From an uncultured Pseudomonadota bacterium (GTDB lineage Bacteria; Pseudomonadota; Alphaproteobacteria; RUG11792), in the NCBI GenBank assembly GCA_902772645.1, contig CACYBM010000031.1, positions 1 to 43,088 on the forward strand: a stretch of DNA of 43,088 nucleotides, read 5' to 3'. The notes under the pieces were generated by a model. That model had not been told where the DNA came from, did not search any database, and was given only the letters and a program-made list of their open reading frames with translations. Shown piece by piece: positions 9,201-18,419 of this stretch. Numbering within the stretch: the first letter of the stretch is position 1; every line of letters begins with the position of its first letter. The translations under genes and the position numbers were made by a program.

Positions 9201-9249
9201 TATAATGTTCTTTGTCTAATTAAAATAATGTGAAACATAGAACATTATA
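9201..9249. repeat. 11-bp inverted repeat with a 27-base loop
   Basis: TATAATGTTCT at 9201-9211 is perfectly complementary to AGAACATTATA at 9239-9249. The dyad lies 35 bases downstream of the last gene of the 9.3-11.7 kb minus-strand cluster and upstream of the YfgM-like gene. It could end the first transcript (minus strand, but no T-run follows) or act as an operator. The arms are seen directly; the role is inferred. Confidence 0.5.
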
Positions 9250-9283
9250 GGGAGCTAATATCTCAGATAAAACTGTTGTAAGA

Positions 9284-9712
9284 TTATAAATATTTGTTAA
9301 TTATTTTATAAAGGTTTTTTCTTACTGATACAAACTTGATATGTTTATTCAAATACTTTTGTACTCCAATTATTTTGTCAATCTTGCGTCCTTTTAAAAT
9401 GTTATCAATTTTATTAGATAATTTTAATAACTGTTCATCCATTAAATCATACATAAAATTATATGTATTATCATTAATGTAATAATTATCAAGCATTTTA
9501 ATATCGTCATAAGTAATATCTTGGTCAATCATATATTGGAGGCAACTCAGTAACTCTTTTATAGAGTATATGAAATTATTATACTCATCAGGTGTTGAAG
9601 TAAAAACATATCGTATGATAGCATTTGAACTTAAATCATTTATGAGTCGTAAAATTACTTCATTTATTGTATCATTGCTAAATTTATTCATCAGAGCTAA
9701 TAACGAATTCAT
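9284..9712 (-). CDS. hypothetical helical protein, last gene of an orphan cluster
   Basis: A 142-residue protein I do not recognise. It is almost entirely alpha-helical by composition: heptad-like runs of Leu/Ile (NKFSNDTINEVILRLINDLSS, DEQLLKLSNKIDNILKGRK) and a lysine-rich end (VRKNLYKIINKYL). No signal peptide or transmembrane segment is visible. It begins 30 bases after the stop of the 393-residue protein on the same strand and is likely co-transcribed with it. One alternative is that it was once the C-terminal part of that protein, since it lacks its own export signal while both upstream genes have one. Confidence 0.55.
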   Translation of the reverse strand: MNSLLALMNKFSNDTINEVILRLINDLSSNAIIRYVFTSTPDEYNNFIYSIKELLSCLQYMIDQDITYDDIKMLDNYYINDNTYNFMYDLMDEQLLKLSNKIDNILKGRKIDKIIGVQKYLNKHIKFVSVRKNLYKIINKYL

Positions 9713-9742
9713 ACACTCAATGAAGTCTCTTCTATCTTGTAG

Positions 9743-10924
9743 CTATAATTTGCTTATTCCTGTGTAATCTTTAGAACGTTTCATATTAGCAATGCCATTA
9801 TTATTAATTGTATTAATATTTTGCATTTGTAATTTTTGTATTTCATCTTTGAGAATTCTGACAGCATTATTTGTTTTATAAAATGAATCTTCAAACAATG
9901 CTGCATCTTTTTGGTGTGTAAATTTTTTTTGTAATAGTGTTTGTTGTTTATAATCTTCTAAGTAATATACATTTACAAACAAGTTCAATTTATTATTCTT
10001 AAATTTTATAGCAAACAATGTACGTAATTCATCAATGCACTTTTGCCAAATAGTCCAACAGAATTGGCACATGTCTAATCTAGTAAATAAATTTATTACT
10101 ACAGTATTGGTATTTTTATATTGCGTTATATCTTTATCCTGTAATTTTATTACATACTTATACAATTTTATTAGTAGTTGTATTTCATCGTCACGAAGAC
10201 GTGAATAAAACATATTGTTATTACCATACTCTTCGACGTCGTATATGTTACGTAAAGATTTTAATAGGTTGATAATAGTTGCACAATTTTTATGTTCATT
10301 ATATTTCAAGAAAAAGTCATTAACACTTTTGTATTTATCACCTAATTTTGTTAAGCTATGATCGTTTTGTAAACTCTTTATCTTTGTGCGATCATTCACA
10401 TTACTCACACTACACGCTTCAATATTTAAAAAAGCACAATTTTCCACACTCGAGTTACTAATTCGCGACCTACATATATTAATATAATTATTGTAATTCT
10501 TCATATCATTCGTTAATGCAGTATGTGTAAGCAAATTGTCTTTTTGTTCTGTTTGGTACAAGTCATAGTGAGTAATATAGTAACATGTAATTTCCCTGAA
10601 TACATTTGTAAATTTATTTCTTTTAGCATCATGTCTAATATTTTTTGTAAAACCTTGTTGCGCAACAAGATATTTGTCAATTCTTTGCAACAGCAATACT
10701 AGACATTGATTTTTATCGAACTTGTTGTGATTATTAAACCACCAGTTATAAATTTCACCTTCATCTTCATCAGCAATATCATCAACATCACATGTGTTAT
10801 AAAATTGTTTTACAAAATTTGATGAATTGGCACTATTACATGCCAATGCAATTTTCGTACAACTGCTAATAATAAATAAACAACCAATCAATAAAATTTT
10901 ATTAAAATAAAACTTCAATTTCAT
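9743..10924 (-). CDS. hypothetical exported Cys-rich protein
   Basis: A 393-residue protein without recognisable domains. The N-terminus (MKLKFYFNKILLIGCLFIISSCTKIALACNS) is a classic export signal. It could be cut by signal peptidase II at Cys22 (IISSC) or by signal peptidase I after ALA. The mature part is helical and has a dozen or more cysteines, including the cluster MCQFCWTIWQKC around residue 285, which looks like disulphide pairing or a metal site. It sits between two other orphan genes, with 33 and 30 bases between them. A secreted or periplasmic host-interaction role is possible but only inferred from export and lack of homologues known to me. Confidence 0.65.
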   Translation of the reverse strand: MKLKFYFNKILLIGCLFIISSCTKIALACNSANSSNFVKQFYNTCDVDDIADEDEGEIYNWWFNNHNKFDKNQCLVLLLQRIDKYLVAQQGFTKNIRHDAKRNKFTNVFREITCYYITHYDLYQTEQKDNLLTHTALTNDMKNYNNYINICRSRISNSSVENCAFLNIEACSVSNVNDRTKIKSLQNDHSLTKLGDKYKSVNDFFLKYNEHKNCATIINLLKSLRNIYDVEEYGNNNMFYSRLRDDEIQLLIKLYKYVIKLQDKDITQYKNTNTVVINLFTRLDMCQFCWTIWQKCIDELRTLFAIKFKNNKLNLFVNVYYLEDYKQQTLLQKKFTHQKDAALFEDSFYKTNNAVRILKDEIQKLQMQNINTINNNGIANMKRSKDYTGISKL

Positions 10925-10957
10925 ATCATTTAACTATTACTACTATATTAGTAGGTT

Positions 10958-11677
10958 TTAATCTTGTGGCATTGTCTCCAAAAGAGGTTGTACAATAGTA
11001 TCGAACTGTACTTTATTTATTGCATATTCATTCTGCATATAAAAATTTGACGGAATATTTTGAACCAAGTTACAATACTCATTTCTATACCGTTTTTCTC
11101 TTACACCAGAAAACTGAACTACTATTGCTAACAAACATCTGTAATTGTATTGTAATATATTACTGTTATTGTTCATGCTATAATCATTGGAGTCACATCT
11201 AAAACTGCGCATATATTTTCTTATGTTCTCTAATATGTTAGTCAAAGAAGAATAATCACCATTCAAAGCACTGTCAATTGTATTAATGTCTACACCTCCA
11301 TTAATAATTGCATCCTTAGCTAAAGATGGAGATCTTAAGTTTATATGTTTAATTTTACACTTGTCATACTGTTTTACATTACCTAAAAAATTATGTAATA
11401 CAAATTTCCTTCTTTGCTCAAATAGTGCTGGATAGTCAAACCACATTATATCTGGATTATACGTAATTTCTTTACAATTATTGTCATTAATATTTTTCTT
11501 TTTTAAGTTAGTACAACTATCATTAGCAGTACTACTATTATTATTAATAACACTAGATGTACTACAATCAGAATCAATACTATCTTGATTCATATTCATA
11601 CCAACAACATAATTATAACTGCTGCTTAGCATAATAACTACCATAAAACTTCTTACAAATCCTATATTTGCTCTCAT
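10958..11677 (-). CDS. hypothetical exported protein, first gene of the orphan cluster
   Basis: A 239-residue protein that I do not recognise. An N-terminal hydrophobic segment after MRANIGFVR (residues 10-26, SFMVVIMLSSSYNYVVG) is likely a signal peptide. Next comes a low-complexity Asn/Ser/Asp stretch (residues 30-65) and then a helical region with scattered cysteines. GGAG lies 9 bases before ATG 11677, a convincing start. Two more genes of unknown function follow closely on the same strand. The 215 bases upstream are shared with the divergent MFS gene at 11893. Confidence 0.65.
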   Translation of the reverse strand: MRANIGFVRSFMVVIMLSSSYNYVVGMNMNQDSIDSDCSTSSVINNNSSTANDSCTNLKKKNINDNNCKEITYNPDIMWFDYPALFEQRRKFVLHNFLGNVKQYDKCKIKHINLRSPSLAKDAIINGGVDINTIDSALNGDYSSLTNILENIRKYMRSFRCDSNDYSMNNNSNILQYNYRCLLAIVVQFSGVREKRYRNEYCNLVQNIPSNFYMQNEYAINKVQFDTIVQPLLETMPQD

Positions 11678-11824
11678 TAAAATATCTCCACAAATAAATA
11701 ACCTACATAAATATAATATAATAATTTATCCAAAAAATCAATATCTAAATATATGATAAATACACAATAGTTAATTTATTACTAATTTCTATAAAAATTT
11801 ATCTTGGTATTAGAAAATATTTTA

Positions 11825-11844
11825 AATGTTATCTTGATAACATT
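11825..11844. promoter_or_regulatory. 20-bp palindrome upstream of the MFS gene, candidate operator
   Basis: AATGTTATC, two bases, GATAACATT: nine-base arms with no mismatch. It lies about 48 bases before the MFS start codon in the divergent intergenic region, where a dimeric regulator could control one or both directions. A shorter related palindrome ATGTTATAACAT occurs at 14724-14735. No regulator gene is nearby. Confidence 0.4.
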
Positions 11845-11892
11845 GTGTAATAATAATTTTTAATATAATAATGTTGATTCATGTTGTAAGTT

Positions 11893-13092
11893 ATGATGAA
11901 AACTATTAAATATTTATCACTAATGTATTTCTTCTGGGGAATGGCATCAGCCATGGTATTTACTTTATTACCAATATTTATTGTTGAAGATTTACATGGT
12001 ACTATGTCACAATTTGGATTTATTGAAGGATTAGTTGTATTTTTATCATTCTTATCAAAATTGTGTGTAGGATTTCTAATAGATATATACAGAAAGAGAA
12101 TAAAAATACTTTACATAGGAACAATATCGACAATAATCAGTAAAATACTGGTTGCATGCTCAGGAAGCCTCTTATTTGTCATAATAGCTAAATCCATAGA
12201 TAGATTAGCCAAAGGATTAAGACACGCCCCAGTAGATGCTATATTCGCTTCTCTGACCAATAAAAAGGGATATATATATTCCTATAGATACAGTATTAAC
12301 ATAGCTGGATCATTTACTGGTTCATTATTAACATCCCTATTAGTATTGCAGTTTGGACATCAGTTCAGAATAATTTTTGTACTAGCTTGTATACCAACCA
12401 TTATAGCTTATTACATACTTAGAAACAAAATAACATACAAAGATGAAAACTATACACCAATTATAAAGCGTTCTAACTGGCGTGTAAGCCATATTAGATA
12501 CCTACCAAAGGAATACTGGGAATTTTTAATATTAGTGGCTCTAATGATGTTAAATCGCTTTTCTGAAGGATTTATTACTTTAAAGGCAAAATCTATACTA
12601 CCTGCTAGTCAGCTTAGTCATATTCCTCTGTATATTGGAATATATGAGCTATTCATAGTTATAACTGCAATACCAATGGGATTATTATCAGATAAAATAA
12701 ATAAATATATTGTTATTTTATTTGGATTAATATCTTTAATAACTGCTGATATTTTTGGAATATTTGCTAATAGTAATATCAGTTTAATCATGATATACAT
12801 TCTATGTGGAATACACATGGGAGCAACCCATGGAATACTTTCATCAATAATAGCTAAAATAGCGCCAGTAGAACTAATAGGAACAGCATTTGCATTATAT
12901 TATGGTACAGATGGTATAGTACTTCTAATAGCTAATAACCTAGCAGGATCAATAGGACAAGTAATAAACAGATATACTAACCTTCCAATAACATCTGGTC
13001 CTTTTATAATGGGAACAATAACCACAACTATTGCTATAGTATACACTAGTATACTAATACGTAGACATAATAATAGATTAACAGAAGCATAA
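11893..13092 (+). CDS. MFS transporter
   Basis: A 399-residue inner-membrane protein with about twelve hydrophobic helices and the usual MFS loop motifs. After helix 2 comes GFLIDIYRKRIKILYIG (motif A). Between helices 4 and 5 there is IDRLAKGLRHAPVDAIFASL, a form seen in a family of MFS proteins with DRxGKGxRxAPRDA. The second half has MGLLSDKINKYIVILFG as the matching loop. The substrate cannot be told from sequence. In intracellular alphaproteobacteria many MFS paralogues import host metabolites. Single gene on the plus strand, divergent from the orphan cluster, with an AT-rich region and then tRNA-Ser after it. Confidence 0.88.
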   Translation: MMKTIKYLSLMYFFWGMASAMVFTLLPIFIVEDLHGTMSQFGFIEGLVVFLSFLSKLCVGFLIDIYRKRIKILYIGTISTIISKILVACSGSLLFVIIAKSIDRLAKGLRHAPVDAIFASLTNKKGYIYSYRYSINIAGSFTGSLLTSLLVLQFGHQFRIIFVLACIPTIIAYYILRNKITYKDENYTPIIKRSNWRVSHIRYLPKEYWEFLILVALMMLNRFSEGFITLKAKSILPASQLSHIPLYIGIYELFIVITAIPMGLLSDKINKYIVILFGLISLITADIFGIFANSNISLIMIYILCGIHMGATHGILSSIIAKIAPVELIGTAFALYYGTDGIVLLIANNLAGSIGQVINRYTNLPITSGPFIMGTITTTIAIVYTSILIRRHNNRLTEA

Positions 13093-13166
13093 TAAAAAAA
13101 AATTCACTTACGTAAATAAAAAATAAGTGTTGATTTAATAGTGTGTTTAGTGATATACTAAAAGCG

Positions 13167-13256
13167 GGATAGGTGTCCGAGTGGTTTAAGGAGCTGGTCT
13201 TGAAAACCAGTGTAAGTGCAAGCTTACCGTGAGTTCGAATCTCACCCTATCCGCCA
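13167..13256 (+). tRNA. tRNA-Ser (anticodon UGA), CCA encoded
   Basis: Acceptor stem GGATAGG (13167-13173) pairs with CCTATCC. The D-arm begins TGTCCGAGTGG, the anticodon stem CTGGT/ACCAG encloses CTTGAAA (anticodon TGA), the class II variable arm is long, and the T-arm contains GAGTTCGAATCTC. Discriminator G is followed by genomic CCA at 13254-13256. Confidence 0.96.
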
Positions 13257-15055
13257 GGAGTAACATTTCTGATGGACAAGTGAATAGACTTTTTCTGAGT
13301 TTTAATGTACACGAACAAATGTAATCGTAGATCAATTCGAAGAATTGAGATTATACGTATTAGTGACAATTATTAAACTCCTCATAAATCTTAGTTTCTT
13401 CAAAAACCATTAGAGGGGAACACATAATTTGAGCTAACGCCACATACTAATGTCTAAGCTTACTCGTTTCAGGATCAGAGCAATCTCTTCTGCAACAAAT
13501 TAGAAAACACAAGTATTAAGACAATTACATAAGAGAAAAGAAAATGTACTAATAAAACTCCCAGCATTCTATGCTATTTTAAAGGAAAGAAAATATTGCT
13601 GAAGAATAGTTAGAATTCAATAAAGAAAACTTTTTAAAATAAGGAAAAGATAAGAAAAAGTGCTATATACCCCCCATATCGGCGACATCCATTCTATCCA
13701 GTGCGCTGATCAATTCATTTTTACAATGTTAAAATCTCTAGTTTACTTACTATCCTAAAACCCTAGTGTAGTATATCGGCGTCCAGCTGGGGAACCCAGA
13801 TCTGGCCGGCCTCCCAACGGAGAGGGCGGAGCCGTGTACCTATCATTTAAATCATTGTATTACAATACATATTTGACGATACACATTTGTTTGTTTTAAT
13901 ATCATAGCCAGTCAATTACTTTACAAACCCTTCTTCCTTTTTTCTTTGGAAAGCAACCAACTAGATTAGTTCTTTAAAACCAACAATTCCAAACTAGTTC
14001 TATTTACTTTTTTTTATATATTTAATTCTTGTTACCTTTACCTTCCTTACAATTATATTGTATAATACTCTATACTGTACGTCAAGTACTTTTTGATTAT
14101 ATTTTACTTTGTTTTTCTTTTTTTATAATCTTTTTTCTTTTTGTCCTCTTAGTATAGTTATACTTTATAGTTCTTTAAATTAAGTTATATTTACTTGTAT
14201 TTCTCATAGCATGTATCTTAGCACATCGTTGTTTCTATATTTAGCTTCTTTTTTTGTATTTGCAAGTATTCTGTATATTTACTTATGTTTGTTACTCATT
14301 TTTCTTTACTGGTGTATTTGTATTTGTATTCCTTTTGTTTATTTATCTATTTTACCTATTTGTCTTAATTATTGTATATTATCTTGTGATTTGTTTAAAT
14401 CTCTAGTTTTTTAGTTATATTTTTATTATCTTCATATTGTTTATTATTTCTATTTTTCATACTATTTGCTGTACTTGTTTAATTCTTTTTTATGCATATA
14501 TATTATATGCAATAATATATACTGTTAGTTTACGATAATATATACATTTACGTGCGTCAAAGTAATACAACAACTATTAGTTTTGTACATGACTATACTC
14601 GTTAGGTCTATTTACGATATCAATTAACTATACTCTATTCAATAGCTACTTTTAACTATTCGGTACTTCACATATTTATATTTTTATAAAATATAAATCA
14701 TAGGATATATTTACCATCCGAAAATGTTATAACATGGTTTACACTTTATTATCAAATTGTTTTTTATTCCATTATGTACCAGAAAAATATGCTAAATTAT
14801 TTTTTTATAAAATAAATCAAAAACATTTTAAATTATTTAGTAATTGTAAATACATAACAATTATATATAATAATTTCTATCATGAAATAACTAATGACTA
14901 AAATATTATATTAAAAGTAATAATAATAAACTTTTAACAATACTGTATGTTTAAATAAATGTGGATTCATTATTGGCTTTCTTAAAAAGTGTTATCTTCC
15001 CTTTCAATTTATATGTTAAAATTTTATTAGATATAAAAGAGTTTTAAAATCTAAT
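13257..15055. other. 1.8-kb gene-free region
   Basis: No convincing protein gene lies between tRNA-Ser and the HIT gene. The 67-codon frame at 14211-14414 is a by-product of extreme thymine richness. The region has three parts: ordinary AT-rich sequence to about 13640, a GC-rich island (see the separate entry), and a strongly pyrimidine-rich plus strand from about 13900 to 14490 full of runs such as TTTCTTTTTTT and repeated TTTGTATTTGTAT. Near the end are small palindromes at 14494-14510 (GCATATA, TAT, TATATGC) and 14724-14735. The T-rich stretch could be a gene decayed beyond recognition; minus-strand frames there are Lys/Asn-rich but broken many times. Confidence 0.6.
13661..13842. ncRNA. 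candidate structured RNA: GC-rich island in an AT-rich gene-free region
   Basis: Positions 13779-13841 are about 71 % G+C (45 of 63 bases) in a genome near 27 %. In such genomes GC islands outside genes are usually stable RNAs. The island can fold: CTGGG-GAA-CCCAG forms a tight hairpin nested inside CCAG/CTGG, and CCTC/GAGG plus GGC/GCC arms follow. A phrase like ATATCGGCG occurs twice, at the left end and just before the island, which points to a larger element of about 180 bases. On the minus strand a T-run (CACTTTTTC) follows the left end, so minus-strand transcription is slightly favoured. I find none of the hallmark sequences of RNase P RNA, SRP RNA or tmRNA. 6S RNA, which is conserved mainly in structure, remains possible. 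Confidence 0.45.
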
Positions 15056-15514
15056 ATGGCAGATCAATTAAATTTAATGGAAAATAATGCAATTGTAAAT
15101 GATAAGGATTTAAATAATAAAATTGTAAATGATTCACAAGTAAGTAATCATAATACTAATGTAAAAGGTCATAAAGAGTATAATAAGGACAATATATTTT
15201 ATAAAATTATTAATAAAGAGATAAATTCCAACTTAGTTTTAGAAGGCAAGCATTTTATAGCTATTAATGATATACGTCCAAAAGCTCCAGTGCATGTCTT
15301 AATAATACCTAAGGGTAATTATGTTGATTATGATGATTTCGTAAGTAACGCTACTGATGAAGAAATAGTAGATTTTAATAAAGGCATAGCACAAATAATC
15401 GAACAAATGAAATTACTGCCTGGAGGATATAAATTATTATCTAATTCTGGAATATTTGGACAACAGGAAGTACCACATATGCACGTGCATATACTTGGGA
15501 AACCAAGTAACTAA
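15056..15514 (+). CDS. HIT-family nucleotide-binding protein
   Basis: A 152-residue protein of the histidine triad superfamily. The hallmark HxHxH is seen near the C-terminus as PHMHVHILGKP (His141, 143 and 145). The upstream strand IRPKAPVHVLIIPKG and the start IFYKIINKEINSNLVLEGKHFIAI match the HINT/HIT branch (purine nucleoside phosphoramidase-like). The first 45 residues are an Asn/Asp/Lys-rich extension absent from typical 110-120-residue members. It has no recognisable function and may reflect lineage-specific growth. ileS follows 89 bases downstream on the same strand but has its own clear ribosome binding site. Confidence 0.9.
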   Translation: MADQLNLMENNAIVNDKDLNNKIVNDSQVSNHNTNVKGHKEYNKDNIFYKIINKEINSNLVLEGKHFIAINDIRPKAPVHVLIIPKGNYVDYDDFVSNATDEEIVDFNKGIAQIIEQMKLLPGGYKLLSNSGIFGQQEVPHMHVHILGKPSN

Positions 15515-15603
15515 TAATAATTAGTAATACAAATAGCATTCAAGTAGCAATACATATATAAAATTATATAATATATAACAATAGAAATAAGGAGTATAAT
15601 CAT

Positions 15604-18387
15604 ATGTCGGAAGTAAAGAAATTAAAGGACACTATATTTTTACCAAAAACCAGTTTCCCAATGCAAGGCAACTTAGCAAAGAACGATCCAATACTGATAC
15701 AATATTGGCAAAATACTAGTTTGTATAAGGAATTACGTAAGAGATCGAAGAATAAAAAGAAATTTATGCTACATTTTGGGCCACCATATGCCAATGGTCC
15801 AATACATATGGGACACGCTTTGACAGGTATATTGAAGGATACAATAAACAAATGTTATCAAATGATGGGATACGATGCTCCATTGGTATTAGGATGGGAT
15901 TGCCATGGATTACCAATAGAATGGAAAATAGAAGAATCATACATAAAAGCTGGAAAAAAAAGAGAAGAGGTTCCAGTAGTAGAGTTCATGAGCAAATGCA
16001 GGGAGTATGCAGCAAAATGGAGAGAGATACAAAAAGATGGATTTAGAGACTTAGGCATGATTTTTGATTACGACAATCCATATTGCACTATGGATAAATC
16101 ATCTGAGGCTGCTATATGTGAAGAGTTTTTTAAAATTGTGAAACAAGGATATGTCCATAGAGATAGAAAACCAGTAATGTGGTCAGTGGTTGAAAAAACA
16201 GCGTTAGCTGAAGCAGAGTTAGAATATCATGATAAAACTAGCGATGCTATATATGTTAAATATCCAATAATCAAAACAAATATAGAAGAATTAAAAAATG
16301 CTTATGCTGTAATATGGACTACAACTCCATGGACTATACCTGCTAGCTTAGCAATAGCTTATAATCCAGAATTTAAATATGTGTTAATAGAATACAATAA
16401 TACTAGATTGTTAGTAGCTCAATGTAGATTAGAGTCATTTATCAAAGAAAACAATATTGACACTCATGATATTATAGAAACATTTGATGGGAAAAAATTA
16501 GAAGGTACTGTTTGTAAGCATCCGCTTAATAATCTGGGATTTAAACAGGAAATAAGATTATTACCAGCAGATTACGTAACAGATGATGCTGGTACTGGAT
16601 TGGTACACACAGCTCCTGGACATGGATTAGATGACTTTTATTTGGGGAAGAAATATGGATTATCAACTGAAACTATAGTTAATGAAAATGGTACATTAGT
16701 TGATACCTTACCATATTTCAAGGGAGAACATGTATTTAAAGTTAATCCCAAAGTAATTGAAGAGTTACAGAAAGTTGGTAATTTGCTTAGTGCTAGTAAA
16801 ATAGTACATAGTTATCCTCATTCTTGGAGATCTAAATCCCCATTGATATTTAGAACTACTACCCAGTGGTTTATATCTATAGATCCAATAAGACAGAAGT
16901 TGTTAAAAGAAATAAAAAATACTGATTGGTATCCTAGCAGTTTTGTTAATAGAATTTATAGCATGGTAGAAAAACGTCCTGACTGGTGTATTTCAAGGCA
17001 ACGTATATGGGGAGTACCAATAGCTTTGTTTATACACAAAAAAACAAATGAAATATTAATTGATGATGATGTTTTTAATAAAGTATTAGATACATTTAAA
17101 ACTGAAGGCATAGAAGCATGGCATAGTAAACATATATCATTCTTCTTAGGTTCTAGATATAATCCAGAAGATTATACTAAAGTAACTGATACTATAGAGG
17201 TATGGTTTGATAGTGGATGTTCCCATAGATATGTATTAGAACATAGGCCTGAATTAACATGGCCAGCAGATTTATATTTTGAAGGATCTGATCAGCACAG
17301 AGGATGGTTTCAATCTTCCTTGGTAGAATCTGTATTGACGTCTGGTAGAGCTCCTTATAAAAAGGTTGCTACTAATGGTTTCCTACTTGATAAAAACGGT
17401 AGAAAAATGTCCAAATCTCTTGGAAACGTAATAGCACCTACTGATATAACGAAAAAGTATGGAGCAGATGTATTAAGACTATGGTGTATCAATGGTGATT
17501 ACTCAGAAGATATGCGGATAGGAGAAGAAATAATAACAAGAAACCAAGATGTATATAGAAGATTTAGGAATACATTGAGATATTTACTTGGAGTATTAAG
17601 TGAATATGATCCAAATGATGATGTACCATACGATCAATTGCCATTATTGGAAAAATTTATATTAAATAAACTATATTATAACGATATTTTATTAAAAAAA
17701 GCAATTAATAAATTTGATTTACAGAAGTTTTACACAGAATTACATGCCTTCTGTTCCAATGATTTATCAGCTTTTTATTTTGATATAAGGAAAGATACAA
17801 TATATTGCGATAGTAAAGATAATGTAATACGTAAAGCTTCACTAACAGTAATGAATAATATATTTGTTTGTTTAGTGCATTGGTTAGCTCCTGTATTATC
17901 TTTTACATCAGAGGAAGCATGGCAAGCTTATCCATTGAATGAAAAAAAGGACAGTATACATTTGCAAGAATTCCCAAGTATTCCTGAAGTATGGCAGAAT
18001 GATGATATAGAAAAACAAGGACAATTTATTCAATCAATAAGGAAAGTAATAAATGGAGCAATAGAAATAGAAAGATTAGCTAAAACAATAGGATCAAGTT
18101 TAGAAGCAGATATCATAATATACACAAGTGATAATAAGATATACAAGGAATTGAATAAAATAGATATACAGGAACTAGCAATAGTATCATCTGCAAAATG
18201 TGTATTAGCAAAGGCACCATATCCAGTAATTGTTAATGAAGAGTTACAAATGGGAGTAATAGTTAAGAAATCAGAATATAAAAAGTGTGATAGATGCTGG
18301 AAATTATTAGATAGTGTAAAAGAATATAATAATGAATACGGAACAGTAAATCTATGTGAACGATGCAATAAAGTAGTAAATGAGTAA
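15604..18387 (+). CDS. ileS: isoleucyl-tRNA synthetase
   Basis: A 927-residue class I synthetase that charges tRNA-Ile. The HIGH motif is HMGH (residues 68-71), and the CP1 editing domain contains WTTTPWTIPASLAIAYNPE. The KMSKS motif is exact (residues 601-605), and the C-terminus keeps the zinc finger with C895, C898, C918 and C921 (CDRCW...LCERC). Full length and zinc finger put it with the bacterial-type (eubacterial, mupirocin-sensitive class) enzymes. AAGGAG 8 bases before ATG 15604 supports the start. A stem-loop that may be the terminator follows 5 bases after the stop codon. Confidence 0.98.
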   Translation: MSEVKKLKDTIFLPKTSFPMQGNLAKNDPILIQYWQNTSLYKELRKRSKNKKKFMLHFGPPYANGPIHMGHALTGILKDTINKCYQMMGYDAPLVLGWDCHGLPIEWKIEESYIKAGKKREEVPVVEFMSKCREYAAKWREIQKDGFRDLGMIFDYDNPYCTMDKSSEAAICEEFFKIVKQGYVHRDRKPVMWSVVEKTALAEAELEYHDKTSDAIYVKYPIIKTNIEELKNAYAVIWTTTPWTIPASLAIAYNPEFKYVLIEYNNTRLLVAQCRLESFIKENNIDTHDIIETFDGKKLEGTVCKHPLNNLGFKQEIRLLPADYVTDDAGTGLVHTAPGHGLDDFYLGKKYGLSTETIVNENGTLVDTLPYFKGEHVFKVNPKVIEELQKVGNLLSASKIVHSYPHSWRSKSPLIFRTTTQWFISIDPIRQKLLKEIKNTDWYPSSFVNRIYSMVEKRPDWCISRQRIWGVPIALFIHKKTNEILIDDDVFNKVLDTFKTEGIEAWHSKHISFFLGSRYNPEDYTKVTDTIEVWFDSGCSHRYVLEHRPELTWPADLYFEGSDQHRGWFQSSLVESVLTSGRAPYKKVATNGFLLDKNGRKMSKSLGNVIAPTDITKKYGADVLRLWCINGDYSEDMRIGEEIITRNQDVYRRFRNTLRYLLGVLSEYDPNDDVPYDQLPLLEKFILNKLYYNDILLKKAINKFDLQKFYTELHAFCSNDLSAFYFDIRKDTIYCDSKDNVIRKASLTVMNNIFVCLVHWLAPVLSFTSEEAWQAYPLNEKKDSIHLQEFPSIPEVWQNDDIEKQGQFIQSIRKVINGAIEIERLAKTIGSSLEADIIIYTSDNKIYKELNKIDIQELAIVSSAKCVLAKAPYPVIVNEELQMGVIVKKSEYKKCDRCWKLLDSVKEYNNEYGTVNLCERCNKVVNE

Positions 18388-18391
18388 TAGA

Positions 18392-18419
18392 AGTAGCACA
18401 TTTTTTATACTGTGCTACT
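18392..18419 (+). terminator. stem-loop after ileS
   Basis: AGTAGCACA (18392-18400) and TGTGCTACT (18411-18419) form a perfect 9-bp stem with a 10-base loop just after the ileS stop codon. Only a weak T-rich tract follows (ATTTGATTG), so efficiency is uncertain, but position and stem make a terminator likely. It may also serve the convergent gene ending at 18602. Confidence 0.6.

Noticed and set aside
13661-13842. GC island as a two-piece tmRNA, RNase P RNA or SRP RNA
   Set aside because: I looked for the TTCGAATCC acceptor arm with CCA, the GGAAAGTCC block and the GGAAGGAAGCAG block on both strands and found none of them.
14211-14414. 67-codon plus-strand frame rich in Leu, Phe and Cys
   Set aside because: It follows from the T-rich composition of the region. 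There is no ribosome binding site and no conserved pattern.
14494-14735. AT-rich palindromes as a replication origin
   Set aside because: No DnaA-box cluster (TTATNCACA) is visible and no origin-linked genes adjoin; parAB lies 20 kb away.
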